A stretch of 64,000 bases of DNA from Naasia sp. SYSU D00057 (GTDB lineage Bacteria; Actinomycetota; Actinomycetes; Actinomycetales; Microbacteriaceae), in the NCBI RefSeq assembly GCF_017916505.1, contig NZ_JAFMSZ010000005.1, forward strand, positions 1 through 64,000, read 5' to 3'. The position numbers and the translations under genes were made by a program. Below are positions 15,333 through 23,438 of the stretch, piece after piece (position 1 is the stretch's first letter; every line of letters starts with the position of its first letter). The notes under the pieces were generated by a model. The model was not told where the DNA came from, did not search any database, and was given only the letters and a program-made list of their open reading frames with translations.

Positions 15333-16615
15333 GAGCCGACCCTATCGCCCCGGCTGCGGGGGCGCGGCTCGGCGAGGAGAGCGGCGATGGCCGCCTCCTG
15401 GTGCCGGTAGCCCACCCACTCGTAGCCGATCACCACCACGGCCGGCGAGGCGACGACGAGCAGCAGCGTGACCGTGAGCGACGCACCGAGCGCGGCGAGC
15501 GCGATGCCCGCGACGAGGGCGAGCACGGAGAGTGCGAAGAGCAGGATGTGGAACCGGTCGAAGGCTCGGAGCAGGACGCTGTAGAGCACGATCACCGTGA
15601 CCGTCAGCACGAGGACCGGCACCGCGACGGTCAGCGCCGCCCCGACACGGCTCAGAGAACTGTCGCCTTCGATCGCGTACGCGAGCACGTGCAGTCCGGC
15701 ACCCGTCGCCGCGATCGATGCGAAGACGAGGATGTGGCTGAAGGCCCAGAACAGGACCCGCTCCCGATGCCGCGCGAGGAACTCCGCGGCAGGGGTGATG
15801 TAGTACTCCCACCACAGGCCGAAGGCGAGGGCGGTGCCGGTGACGGCGACGACGCCCGCCTCGAACGACCAGCCCTGCTCCTGCACCACAGCGGTCAGGG
15901 CGGTGACGGTGCCGAACACCACCTCGCCGAGCGTGATGATCACGAGCAGTCCGAACCGCTCCGCCAAGTGGTGCGGGTGCCACGGAAGCGGGTCGAGCCG
16001 CCGCTCGGTGATGACCGGGCCGGCGAGCTCGAACAGGATCAGCGCGAGGGTGCAGGCGACGAGCACCACCGCGTCCTCGATGAACACCGCCAGCAGCACC
16101 CAGCCGACCTGGGCGAGCGAGATGGTGATCGCGAAGAAGCGCGCGGTCCGCCGGCGCTGCGGATCGTCGCGAGCGGCTCGGAGCCACAGCGGCACGAGGG
16201 CGGCCCGCATGACGACGTAGCCGGCCACGATCAGGCCGTTCTCGAGGGGTGCGCCGGAGTCGAGTGAGGCGAACGCGTCGGGGATCCCGAAGGTCAGGAG
16301 CAGCACACCGACCATCTGCACCAGCGTCGCGAGGCGCATCAGCCAGTCGTCGTTGTCGTACGCCGACGCGAACCAGGAGTAGTTGATCCACGCCCAGCCG
16401 ACCGCGAAGCCGGCGAACGCGAAGCCTGCGAGACCGGAGCCGACGTGCCCCTCCGCCAGCGCGTGGGCGAGCTCGTTGGCGGCCACTCCGTAGGCGACCA
16501 CGAACGTGAGGTCGAACAGCAGCTCCAGCGGCGTCGCGGTCCGGTGTCGCTCGTCGGGATCGCGTCCGATCATCCGGACGAGATGATGGCTGCGTCCGCG
16601 CTCCGCAATCGTCAT
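15329..16615 (-). CDS. Low temperature requirement A (LtrA)-family membrane protein
   Basis: A 428-residue polytopic protein with about 10-12 membrane spans. The N-terminal family signature is ATPLELLFDLTFVVAYG, with later conserved ERFGLLVIITLGEVVFGT and WWEYY. The biochemical role of LtrA proteins is not established. The ATG lies 7 nt after a TACCGT -10 box (leaderless). Its stop overlaps the start of the DUF6412-like gene, and YidC follows, forming a three-gene membrane operon. It is divergent from an AraC regulator. Confidence 0.87.
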   Translation of the reverse strand: MTIAERGRSHHLVRMIGRDPDERHRTATPLELLFDLTFVVAYGVAANELAHALAEGHVGSGLAGFAFAGFAVGWAWINYSWFASAYDNDDWLMRLATLVQMVGVLLLTFGIPDAFASLDSGAPLENGLIVAGYVVMRAALVPLWLRAARDDPQRRRTARFFAITISLAQVGWVLLAVFIEDAVVLVACTLALILFELAGPVITERRLDPLPWHPHHLAERFGLLVIITLGEVVFGTVTALTAVVQEQGWSFEAGVVAVTGTALAFGLWWEYYITPAAEFLARHRERVLFWAFSHILVFASIAATGAGLHVLAYAIEGDSSLSRVGAALTVAVPVLVLTVTVIVLYSVLLRAFDRFHILLFALSVLALVAGIALAALGASLTVTLLLVVASPAVVVIGYEWVGYRHQEAAIAALLAEPRPRSRGDRVGS

Positions 16616-16622
16616 GCACCAC

Positions 16623-16628
16623 ACGGTA
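16623..16628 (-). promoter_or_regulatory. -10 box of a leaderless promoter for the LtrA operon
   Basis: TACCGT on the minus strand, 7 nt before the ATG, without a Shine-Dalgarno sequence. Confidence 0.4.
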
Positions 16629-16729
16629 GGGGCGAGGAGGGGGGAGCCGGAAGCGCGGCTCGGGAGGGGAACGGGGGCTCGCCTCGCGAGAAGCCGCCCG
16701 AGGCCCCAGAATTGACGCAGGATGCGGTC

Positions 16730-17686
16730 ATGACGGGGGAGCCCTACTCGCGGGTGCGCCTCGAGGCCGAGGGGCGGGACACCGAGCAGGCCCTGCACGA
16801 GCTCGCGCCCTTCTACGACGGGTCCGGCTGGGAGGCCGCGCGCACGGACGGCGACTACTCGTACCGCTATGCCGCCATCGGCGACACCTCGATGACTCTG
16901 CGGACGTCGCGCATCCAGGGACGCTTGCAGGGAGTCGTGCAGCCCGGACGTGACTACGTCGTGCAGTGGATCCTCGCGGGCTCCGCAGTCGTCGACAAGG
17001 GGCGGGACAATGTGCCGCTCGAGGTGGGGCAGCCGATGCTCTTCCCGGCGCACCGGCCGTTCCTCTTCGACTTCCGCGACTACGACCAGAAGATCATGCA
17101 CCTCGAGCGGGGGCAGGTGGACCGCATCGCGGGGGAGCGGAACGCGATCGCGCCGGGTTCCGTGCGCTTCGACCACCTCGAGCAGCCCTCGGATGCGTCG
17201 GTGCAGCTCTGGCACGACACCGTGACCCTCGTGTCCCGCACGCTCGCGAGGGGAGAGGTCAGCCCGCTCCTCTGGAGCGAGCTCACCCGCATGACCGCCG
17301 TCGCCTTCCTCGAGATGTACTCGCCGCGCTCCGACGAGCTTCCCGCCGCGCTGCTGCACCCTCGGCAGGCCCGGCTGCGCGCCGCCGTCGAGCACATCCA
17401 CGAGCGGGCCCACCTGCCGGTCACCGTGACGGAGCTCGCTCAGATCGCCGAGCTCGGCGTCCGCGCCCTGCAGGAGGCGTTCCAGCGCGAGCTCGGGATG
17501 CCGCCGCTGGCCTACCTCCGGCAGGTGCGGCTCGATCGGGTGCGGCAGGAGCTCGCACAGGCGGATCCCTCGCGCATCAGCGTCGCCGAAGTCGCCGGAC
17601 GCTGGGGGTTCGCCCACCTGGGCCGCTTCGCCGCCGCCTACTTCCGCCGGTTCGGGGAGTACCCGAAGGAGACGCTACACGGCTGA
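16730..17686 (+). CDS. AraC-family transcriptional regulator
   Basis: A 318-residue regulator. The N-terminal half (about 1-200) is a ligand domain of the AraC-binding-like type with FPAHRPFLFDF. The C-terminal 100 residues hold two HTH motifs: VTVTELAQIAELGVRALQEA and ISVAEVAGRWGFAHLGRFAA, followed by FRRFGEYPKETL. The ATG is preceded by CAGGAT six bases upstream, a possible leaderless -10 box. It is divergent from the LtrA operon, a plausible target. The inducer is unknown. Confidence 0.87.
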   Translation: MTGEPYSRVRLEAEGRDTEQALHELAPFYDGSGWEAARTDGDYSYRYAAIGDTSMTLRTSRIQGRLQGVVQPGRDYVVQWILAGSAVVDKGRDNVPLEVGQPMLFPAHRPFLFDFRDYDQKIMHLERGQVDRIAGERNAIAPGSVRFDHLEQPSDASVQLWHDTVTLVSRTLARGEVSPLLWSELTRMTAVAFLEMYSPRSDELPAALLHPRQARLRAAVEHIHERAHLPVTVTELAQIAELGVRALQEAFQRELGMPPLAYLRQVRLDRVRQELAQADPSRISVAEVAGRWGFAHLGRFAAAYFRRFGEYPKETLHG

Positions 17687-17859
17687 GGTGGTTCCGCCGC
17701 CGCCCGACCGGCTCATCCGCTGAGCGCGGATGCGGTTCCCTGGACCGCGCCTGCTGGACACGCGCCCGGCGCAGGCCGCGGAGCGCGACCTACTGTTCCA
17801 GGGATGGCTGCCGCCTCGATCGACGGGAACCTCGGCGGCCAGGACAAAGAGAAGACACC

Positions 17860-18210
17860 ATGGGCAAGCTCATCTACGGCACCGACGCCGGCATCGACAT
17901 CGAGGATCGCGTGCTCGCGCATCTGCAGGTCGTGATCCTGTCGAAGATGCGGCGCAGCGAATCGTTCGCCTTCTCCTGGGAGTACGGCCGCGAGGCCGGC
18001 AGCGGGCGCACCACCATCTGGGTGCACCCGAGCATGAACCTGCGCTTCCGCTACAACGGCAGCCGCGCGCCCGAGCTCAACCGTGCCTGGCTCGAGGAGC
18101 TCAGCGTCCTCGCCAACTCGGCGAACGGCCTCCGGCTCATTCCCGAGCCCGAGGTGGCGCCGACCAGCGCCGAGCGGGGCCTGCGCAAGAAGTTCGCGAC
18201 CGCGATCTGA
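17860..18210 (+). CDS. Conserved small protein, DUF7882-like
   Basis: A 116-residue soluble protein beginning MGKLIYGTDAGIDIEDR, with HLQVVILSKMRRSESFAFSW and a terminal GLRKKFATAI. This matches a small family frequent in Microbacteriaceae (DUF7882, sometimes mislabelled as ATP-dependent DNA ligase) as I remember it. Function is unknown. The gap upstream (17687-17859) holds a 7-bp CATCCGC/GCGGATG hairpin at 17714-17732 and a possible -10 box TACTGT at 17791-17796. The ATG follows AAAGAGAAG. Confidence 0.78.
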   Translation: MGKLIYGTDAGIDIEDRVLAHLQVVILSKMRRSESFAFSWEYGREAGSGRTTIWVHPSMNLRFRYNGSRAPELNRAWLEELSVLANSANGLRLIPEPEVAPTSAERGLRKKFATAI

Positions 18211-18239
18211 CCACCGCGATCTGATCCGAGCCGCGGGGC

Positions 18240-18923
18240 TCAGCCTTCGACGTTCGTCTCGGCGTGCGGAGCCCCGACCGGCTTCGATTCCGGCGACCCG
18301 CGCTCACGGAGGTAGACGGACAGCACGACCATGCTGCCGACCGCCAGGAACTCGGACTGCCAGTTCTGGAACGTGCGGTTCCAGAAGTCCGCCGACCCCA
18401 GATACTCGGCGAGCGTGAGCGGGTCCTGATAGTCGATCAGCTGCTGCTCGTTGTAGGCGGCGTGGCCCGCGATCCACTGCACGGCCCACGATGCGACGAA
18501 GATCGCGCCCATGGTCCACAGCAGGGAGTGCGAGTAGAGGCTGCGCCGCCACCCGGTGGCCTTCGCCCAGGAGGGGGAGTCCTTCCGCACGTGCCGGCCG
18601 AGCATCTGCTGCTCGTCCGTGCCGCGGCCGACCTCGTCGAGGTCCTTCGACTCGGGCGAGCCGCGGTGCACGAGCCACACCGTCGCCCCGATGAAGAGCA
18701 GGAACTGCAGGTACTCGGACTGCCAGTTCTCGGTCACGTCCGCGGCGAAGCTCGCCGAGGTGACGTAGTCGAGGTAGCTGATCGGGAACAGATGGGCCGC
18801 GGTCTGCTCGTCGTTGAACGCGTTCCAGCCCGCCAGCGACTGCGCGATCAGGGTGACGGCGAAGATTCCGCCGAAGAAGAGCCCGAGCCCGATGGGGCGG
18901 ATCCGGTCGAGGAGAGCTCTCAT
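18240..18923 (-). CDS. Membrane protein with duplicated module, DUF6766-like
   Basis: A 227-residue protein built of two similar halves. Each has a span followed by a lumenal loop, then NWQSEYLQFLLF... or NWQSEFLAVGSM... leading into a second span and a cytoplasmic RGSPESK end. Four spans are predicted (about 9-29, 66-88, 130-150 and 192-212). I assign it to DUF6766 from memory of the family; the function is not known. Its ATG overlaps the stop of a 27-residue peptide gene by 4 nt, and a lipoprotein gene precedes that, so all three are one translationally coupled operon. Confidence 0.75.
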   Translation of the reverse strand: MRALLDRIRPIGLGLFFGGIFAVTLIAQSLAGWNAFNDEQTAAHLFPISYLDYVTSASFAADVTENWQSEYLQFLLFIGATVWLVHRGSPESKDLDEVGRGTDEQQMLGRHVRKDSPSWAKATGWRRSLYSHSLLWTMGAIFVASWAVQWIAGHAAYNEQQLIDYQDPLTLAEYLGSADFWNRTFQNWQSEFLAVGSMVVLSVYLRERGSPESKPVGAPHAETNVEG

Positions 18924-19003
18924 CGGCCGAGGATCCCCAGCACCGCGAAGTAGACGAGCCCGGCGGCGATGACCGTGACGTACACGACGAAGGTCGCCTT
19001 CAT
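18920..19003 (-). CDS. 27-residue single-span membrane peptide
   Basis: A very short gene encoding MKATFVVYVTVIAAGLVYFA followed by VLGILGR, a single hydrophobic span with basic ends. The reading frame is bracketed tightly. The upstream lipoprotein gene stops 3 nt before this ATG, and this stop overlaps the next ATG in an ATGA junction. Such packing is hard to explain unless the peptide is made. It may be a subunit or regulator of the DUF6766-like protein (inference). Confidence 0.7.
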   Translation of the reverse strand: MKATFVVYVTVIAAGLVYFAVLGILGR

Positions 19004-19006
19004 GTC

Positions 19007-19426
19007 TCAGCCGCCCTCCACCGTGCAGTCGTAGGGGCCGTCCGGAACAGGGGAGCACCCCGCGGCGCGCACGGCCCAGCTCTCCCCGGTGCGGGCGAGG
19101 AACAGGGTGTCCCCGTCCAGCTCGACGATGGCCGCCCGTCCCCAGGCCTGCACGCTCGCCATCTCGCCCCCGGGCGGGATCCCGAGCATCGCGAGGGCGT
19201 CCGGGCACGCCTGTCCGCTGCCGCTCTCCACCTGGGTGACGGCCTCCGGGGTGAGGAGGTCGCACGCAGCGCCGTAGTCCCCGCCGCCGAGCGCCGCCTC
19301 GAAGTCCGCCGCCGCCGTGGCCGGTGACGCCATCGCTCCCGAGCAGCCGGTGAGCAGTGCCGAGGTCGCGAGCAGCCCGGCCACCGTCGGGGCCAGGGCC
19401 CGTCGTCCTCCGCGCACGATGACCAT
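19007..19426 (-). CDS. Putative lipoprotein
   Basis: A 139-residue secreted protein. It has an N-terminal signal peptide with a lipobox LLTG-Cys28 and a small folded domain containing cysteines in AACDLLTP, QACPDAL, AAGCSP and YDCTV that could form two disulfides. The size and the AADFEAALGGGDYGAACDLL pattern resemble small actinobacterial lipoproteins with an NTF2-like fold, but I cannot name a family. It leads the operon with the 27-residue peptide and the DUF6766-like protein. The ATG giving MVIVRGGRR was preferred over one 12 codons upstream. Confidence 0.75.
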   Translation of the reverse strand: MVIVRGGRRALAPTVAGLLATSALLTGCSGAMASPATAAADFEAALGGGDYGAACDLLTPEAVTQVESGSGQACPDALAMLGIPPGGEMASVQAWGRAAIVELDGDTLFLARTGESWAVRAAGCSPVPDGPYDCTVEGG

Positions 19427-19511
19427 GCCTTCAATGTGAGCGGGGCTCACCCGCGAGCGCAACCCCCTTGCGGGGGCGCGAGCGGGGGCGCGGGGCGCAC
19501 GGCCGCGCGGG

Positions 19512-19517
19512 TAGGGT
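19512..19517 (+). promoter_or_regulatory. -10 box of a leaderless promoter for the epimerase
   Basis: TAGGGT lies 7 nt before the GTG at 19525. No -35 box is evident. It supports the GTG at 19525 over the one at 19516, which lies inside the box. Confidence 0.4.
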
Positions 19518-19524
19518 GACCTCC

Positions 19525-20421
19525 GTGGAGAGCGCGAAGAGGCGGGTCGTCGTCACCGGGGGAAGCGGCAAGCTGGGGCGGGCGGTGGTCCGGCACTTCG
19601 CGGAGAACGGCTACGCGGTCACGAACGTGGACAGGGTCCCGCCGCCGGAGCTGCCGGACGGCGCGCGCTATCTGCAGGCCGACCTCACCGACTACGGCCA
19701 GGCGGTCCAGGTGCTCACCCACGTCGACGAGCACTACGGCACGCTGCCGGTGGGATCGGGCGACGGCGTCGACGCCGTGGTGCACCTCGCGGCGATCCCC
19801 GCGCCCGGCATGATGCCGGACTCCGCGATCTTCCGGAACAACACCGCGATCACGTACAACGTGTTCTCGGCCGCTCGCCTGGCAGGCATCCGCCGGGTGG
19901 TCTTCGCCTCGAGCGAGACGGTGCTCGGGCTGTCCTTCGACACCACGCCGCCGCCCTACTTCCCCGTCGACGAGGAGTACGCCGTCCGGCCCCAGTCGTC
20001 CTACTCGCTCGGCAAGGCCGCCGATGAGGAGCTCGCCCGCCACTTCGCCCGGTGGTGCCCCGACTCGGCGTTTCTCGGCCTGCGCTTCTCGAACGTGATG
20101 CATCCCGAGCACTACGCGGACTTCCCGGCCTTTGACGCCGACGCCCGGTCGCGCTCGTGGAACGCCTGGGGCTACATCGACGCCCGCGACGGCGGCCTCG
20201 CCTGCCGCCTCGCGATCGAGAGCGACCTGGTCGGCGCCGAGAACTTCATCATCGCGAACGCGGACACCGTCATGTCGCGGCCGTCCGCGGAGCTGATCGC
20301 CGAGGTGTTCCCCGGCATCCCCGTGAATCGGGAGCTGAGCGGCACGGAGACGGTGCTGTCGATCGACAAGGCGCGCCGCCTCCTCGGCTACGAGCCCCAG
20401 CACTCCTGGCGCGACGCCTGA
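19525..20421 (+). CDS. NAD-dependent epimerase/dehydratase
   Basis: A 298-residue extended SDR. The Rossmann motif is TGGSGKLG, and the active site contains a Ser in FASSET and the YxxxK equivalent SYSLGKAADE. The segment LRFSNVMHPEHY follows as in sugar epimerases. It probably oxidises or epimerises a sugar or sugar nucleotide, and the neighbouring alpha-glucosidase fits carbohydrate metabolism. The start is uncertain; I chose the GTG immediately after a leaderless -10 box. A 31-nt gap separates it from the glucosidase gene, so they may be co-transcribed. Confidence 0.82.
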   Translation: MESAKRRVVVTGGSGKLGRAVVRHFAENGYAVTNVDRVPPPELPDGARYLQADLTDYGQAVQVLTHVDEHYGTLPVGSGDGVDAVVHLAAIPAPGMMPDSAIFRNNTAITYNVFSAARLAGIRRVVFASSETVLGLSFDTTPPPYFPVDEEYAVRPQSSYSLGKAADEELARHFARWCPDSAFLGLRFSNVMHPEHYADFPAFDADARSRSWNAWGYIDARDGGLACRLAIESDLVGAENFIIANADTVMSRPSAELIAEVFPGIPVNRELSGTETVLSIDKARRLLGYEPQHSWRDA

Positions 20422-20452
20422 CGGTGGGAGCTCCGACGAAGAGGGGGAGGCG

Positions 20453-22150
20453 ATGACCGAGCCGGAGTGGTGGAAGACGGCGGTCGTCTACCAGGTCTAC
20501 CCGCGCAGCTTCGCGGACTCCGACGGGGACGGCATCGGCGACCTCCGCGGCGTGCGGCAGAAGCTCGACCACCTCGTCGACCTCGGCATCGATGTGGTGT
20601 GGCTCTCGCCGATCTACGCGTCCCCGCACGACGACAACGGCTACGACATCTCCGACTACCAGGCGATCGATCCGCTGTTCGGGACCCTCGAGGACTTCGA
20701 CGAGCTGGTCGCGGAGCTGCACCGGCGCGGGCTGAAGCTGATGATGGACCTCGTCGTCAACCACACCTCCGACGAGCATCCGTGGTTCGTCGAGTCCGCG
20801 TCGAGCCGCGACAGCGCCAAGCGCGACTGGTACTGGTGGCGCGACCCGAAGCCCGATGGAGCGGCGCCGAACAACTGGGGCTCGTTCTTCTCGGGCCCGG
20901 TCTGGGAGCTCGACGAGCGTACGGGCCAGTACTACCTGCACCTGTTCTCGAAGAAGCAGCCCGACCTCAACTGGGAGAACCCGGAAGTCCGGGCCGCGGT
21001 CTACGAGATGATGCGCTGGTGGCTCGACCGGGGCGTCGACGGCTTCCGGATGGACGTCATCAACTTCATCTCCAAGGACCCGGCGCTGCCCGACGGTGTG
21101 CAGGATCCGGTGTCCGGGCTGGGTGACGGCTTCCCGCACTTCGGCTCAGGGCCGCGCATCCACGAGTTCCTGCAGGAGATGCACCGCGAGGTGTTCGAGA
21201 ATCGGGACGCGGCCCTCGTGACGGTGGGCGAGATGCCCGGCGTCACCACCGAGCAGGCGCGCCTGTACACCGACCCTGCCCGCCGCGAGGTCGACATGGT
21301 GTTCCAGTTCGAGCACGTCGGCCTCGACCACGGCCCGGGCGGCAAGTTCACGCGGCGGGCCCTCGACCTCGCCGAGCTGAAGCACTCCTTCGCGCGCTGG
21401 CAGGAGGCGCTCGCCGACGTCGGCTGGAACAGCCTCTACTGGAACAACCACGACCAGCCGCGGGTCGTCAGCCGGTTCGGCAACGACCGGGAGCACTGGT
21501 ACGAGTCGGCGACCGCCCTCGCCACCCTGCTCCACCTGATGCGCGGGACGCCGTACGTCTACCAGGGCGAGGAGCTCGGGATGACGAACGCGCCGTTCAG
21601 CGCCGTCGACGACCTGCGGGACATCGAGAGCCTCAACTACTACAACGCGACGGTCGCGGTCGACGAGGAGACGCCGATCGACGTGCTCGCGCGCGTCGCC
21701 GTCGGCAGCCGCGACAACGCTCGCACGCCCGTGCAGTGGGACGACAGCCCGGGCGCCGGCTTCACGGATGGCCGACCGTGGATCGCGGTGAACCCGAACG
21801 CCTCGTGGCTCAACGCCCGCGCTCAGGAGGGCGACGACCGCTCGGTGCTCGCCTGGTACCGGCGCCTCATCGCCCTTCGGCACGAAGAGCCGTTGCTTCG
21901 GGACGGCCGCTTCGAGCTGCTGCTGCCGTCCGACCCGCGGCTCTGGGTCTACACCCGCACGGCCGAGCGGCGTCAGCTGCTCGTCGCGGGCAACTGCTCC
22001 GACGGCCCCGTCACCGTGCCCGAGGACCTGCTGGGGGAGTGGGCGGACGCGGCGGTCGTGCTCGCCAACGCACCCGGCCGCGAGCGCCTCACGGCTTCCC
22101 TCGGGCCCTGGGAGGTCGCGGTCCTGGAGCGGAGTGTGCCCGTCACGTAG
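20453..22150 (+). CDS. GH13 alpha-glucosidase (oligo-1,6-glucosidase type)
   Basis: A 565-residue glycoside hydrolase of family 13. Catalytic residues are the nucleophile Asp201 in GFRMDVIN, the acid/base Glu260 in VTVGEMPG, and Asp334 in NNHDQPR. The DSDGDGIGDLRG calcium loop is near residue 23. The residue after the nucleophile is Val202. In this subfamily Val there is associated with alpha-1,6 preference and Ala/Thr with alpha-1,4, so isomaltose-type substrates are predicted. No signal peptide is seen, so the enzyme is cytoplasmic. The ATG follows GAGGGGGAGG. A hairpin and a palindromic repeat lie just after the stop. Confidence 0.92.
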   Translation: MTEPEWWKTAVVYQVYPRSFADSDGDGIGDLRGVRQKLDHLVDLGIDVVWLSPIYASPHDDNGYDISDYQAIDPLFGTLEDFDELVAELHRRGLKLMMDLVVNHTSDEHPWFVESASSRDSAKRDWYWWRDPKPDGAAPNNWGSFFSGPVWELDERTGQYYLHLFSKKQPDLNWENPEVRAAVYEMMRWWLDRGVDGFRMDVINFISKDPALPDGVQDPVSGLGDGFPHFGSGPRIHEFLQEMHREVFENRDAALVTVGEMPGVTTEQARLYTDPARREVDMVFQFEHVGLDHGPGGKFTRRALDLAELKHSFARWQEALADVGWNSLYWNNHDQPRVVSRFGNDREHWYESATALATLLHLMRGTPYVYQGEELGMTNAPFSAVDDLRDIESLNYYNATVAVDEETPIDVLARVAVGSRDNARTPVQWDDSPGAGFTDGRPWIAVNPNASWLNARAQEGDDRSVLAWYRRLIALRHEEPLLRDGRFELLLPSDPRLWVYTRTAERRQLLVAGNCSDGPVTVPEDLLGEWADAAVVLANAPGRERLTASLGPWEVAVLERSVPVT

Positions 22151-22157
22151 GTCGCCT

Positions 22158-22181
22158 GAGGAGCCGCCGGCGGCGCTCCTC
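22158..22181. terminator. Hairpin after the alpha-glucosidase gene
   Basis: GAGGAGC (22158-22164) pairs with GCTCCTC (22175-22181), and the interior CGCC/GGCG can also pair. There is no T-tract. It lies 8 nt past the glucosidase stop and precedes palindromic repeat A. Confidence 0.5.
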
Positions 22182-22191
22182 CAGGGCGTCG

Positions 22192-22268
22192 GCTCAGCAG
22201 GAGCGGAACCTCTTCAGCAGGCGCTCGAGAGCCTTGAGTGCCTGCTGAAGGAGTGGAGTGCCTGCTCA
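22192..22268. repeat. Palindromic quartet repeat A (class I)
   Basis: Forward half-sites TCAGCAGG start at 22194 and 22214 (step 20). Reverse half-sites CCTGCTGA and CCTGCTCA start at 22241 and 22261 (step 20). The inner stem CTTCAGCAGGC (22212-22222) pairs perfectly with GCCTGCTGAAG (22240-22250). It is near-identical to the first part of repeat B at 30774 and lies between convergent genes. Confidence 0.85.
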
Positions 22269-22290
22269 AGGGGGCGAGAGTACGTCGCTG

Positions 22291-22316
22291 GTCTCGAGAC
22301 GCGGCTGCGCCGCTCC
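22291..22316. terminator. GTCTCGAGACGCGGC-type hairpin
   Basis: GCGGC (22301-22305) pairs with GCCGC (22309-22313) inside a GTCTCGAGAC...CTCCTCATCCAG context, directly after the stop of the serine hydrolase. I recall this intergenic sequence type as common in Microbacteriaceae. It may act as a terminator on the minus strand. Confidence 0.5.
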
Positions 22317-23438
22317 TCATCCAGCCGAGGCGTGCAGGGCGATCGTGCGGGCCGCCTGAGCCACGCGGAGGGCGCGCGCGTCCGCCTTCGCCGGGGTCGG
22401 GACGCGCTCGGGGAGGTAGCCGAAGGCGAGCCCGGTGATCGGGTCGGCGAAGCCGATGCCGCCGCCCGCGCCGTCGTGGCCGAACGCGCGCGCCGTGCCG
22501 AAGTCGTGGTCGTCGGCGGGCTTCTGGAAGAGGAGCGAGTAGCGCCGATGACCGCCGAGCACCAGGTCCTCGCCCGCACTGCGCAGCTGCGCGATCCGCG
22601 CCACCGTGCCGGACGACAGCAGCGGGGAGCGCCCGTCGGAGCCGATGGCGAGGGCGTACGCGTCCGCGATGCCGCGCGCGCTGCCGACGCCGGACACGGA
22701 CGCGACGCCGGCCTCGAGCAGCCGCGGGGAGTTTAGCCACGGATCGCCGTCGCCCAGCCAGTCGAAGGGAGCGACGGCGAGGCGGGTGACGTCGCCGGTC
22801 GGGTCGGCCGAGCCGACGGCCGCCCCCGGCATGACCTTGCGCAGTCGCGGCCGCTCACGATCCGGTAGGCGCAGCCAGAAGTCCACGCCGTGCCGGTCGG
22901 CGACCTCCGCCGCCCAGAACTCGGCCGTCGCGGCTCCCGTGATGCGGCGGACCAGCTCGTCGGCCAGGGTGCCGATGGTGAAGGCGTGGTAGCCGTGGGC
23001 GGCGCCGGGCGGCCAGGCCGGCCGCTGAGCGGCGAGATCCGCGGCGCCCGCCGGGCCGGTCGCGTCCGCCCAGGAGAGCCCGGGGGAGAAGCCGGGCAGG
23101 CCGGCGCGGTGCGAGAGCAGCTCGGCGACGGTCATCGCCTCCTTGCCCCCTCGCCCGAACTCAGGCCAGTAGTCGGCGACCGGCCGCTCCTCGTCGAGCG
23201 CTCCGCGCTCGATCAGCAGCCCGAGAGCGATCCCCGTGATCCCCTTCGACACCGACGCGACGGGCTGGATGCGGTCGGGCTCGTCGTCGCCGAAGGTGTG
23301 GGCATCGAGGAGGGTCCCGGCCGGGCCGTGCAGGACGAGCCGGAAGCGCCACGAGGGATCCTCGGCGAGGAACCGGTCGAGAATGCGGAGCAGGTCCTCG
23401 TAGCCGGAATCGAGCGTCGCGACGGTGACGGGCGTCAC
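22317..23438 (-). CDS. Serine hydrolase, beta-lactamase (class C/EstB) fold
   Basis: A 373-residue penicillin-binding-protein-like enzyme. The nucleophile motif is Ser62-x-x-Lys65 in ASVSKG. The tyrosine motif is HGYHAF, a YxN variant. The third motif is HDGAGGG in place of KTG, the pattern of EstB-type esterases and D-aminopeptidases rather than true beta-lactamases. No signal peptide is seen, so it is probably cytoplasmic. The GTG start overlaps the stop of the AraC gene (GTGA), so the two are co-translated. The substrate may be an acyl ester of the compound handled by the neighbouring operon (inference). Confidence 0.82.
   Translation of the reverse strand: MTPVTVATLDSGYEDLLRILDRFLAEDPSWRFRLVLHGPAGTLLDAHTFGDDEPDRIQPVASVSKGITGIALGLLIERGALDEERPVADYWPEFGRGGKEAMTVAELLSHRAGLPGFSPGLSWADATGPAGAADLAAQRPAWPPGAAHGYHAFTIGTLADELVRRITGAATAEFWAAEVADRHGVDFWLRLPDRERPRLRKVMPGAAVGSADPTGDVTRLAVAPFDWLGDGDPWLNSPRLLEAGVASVSGVGSARGIADAYALAIGSDGRSPLLSSGTVARIAQLRSAGEDLVLGGHRRYSLLFQKPADDHDFGTARAFGHDGAGGGIGFADPITGLAFGYLPERVPTPAKADARALRVAQAARTIALHASAG

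Noticed and set aside
19468-19524. Longer N-terminus of the epimerase
   Set aside because: The extension is Arg/Gly-rich, has no ribosome site, and contains the leaderless -10 box.
22317-23438. Antibiotic-resistance beta-lactamase
   Set aside because: There is no signal peptide, the third motif is HDG rather than KTG, and it is coupled to a sugar-operon regulator; an EstB-like esterase fits better.
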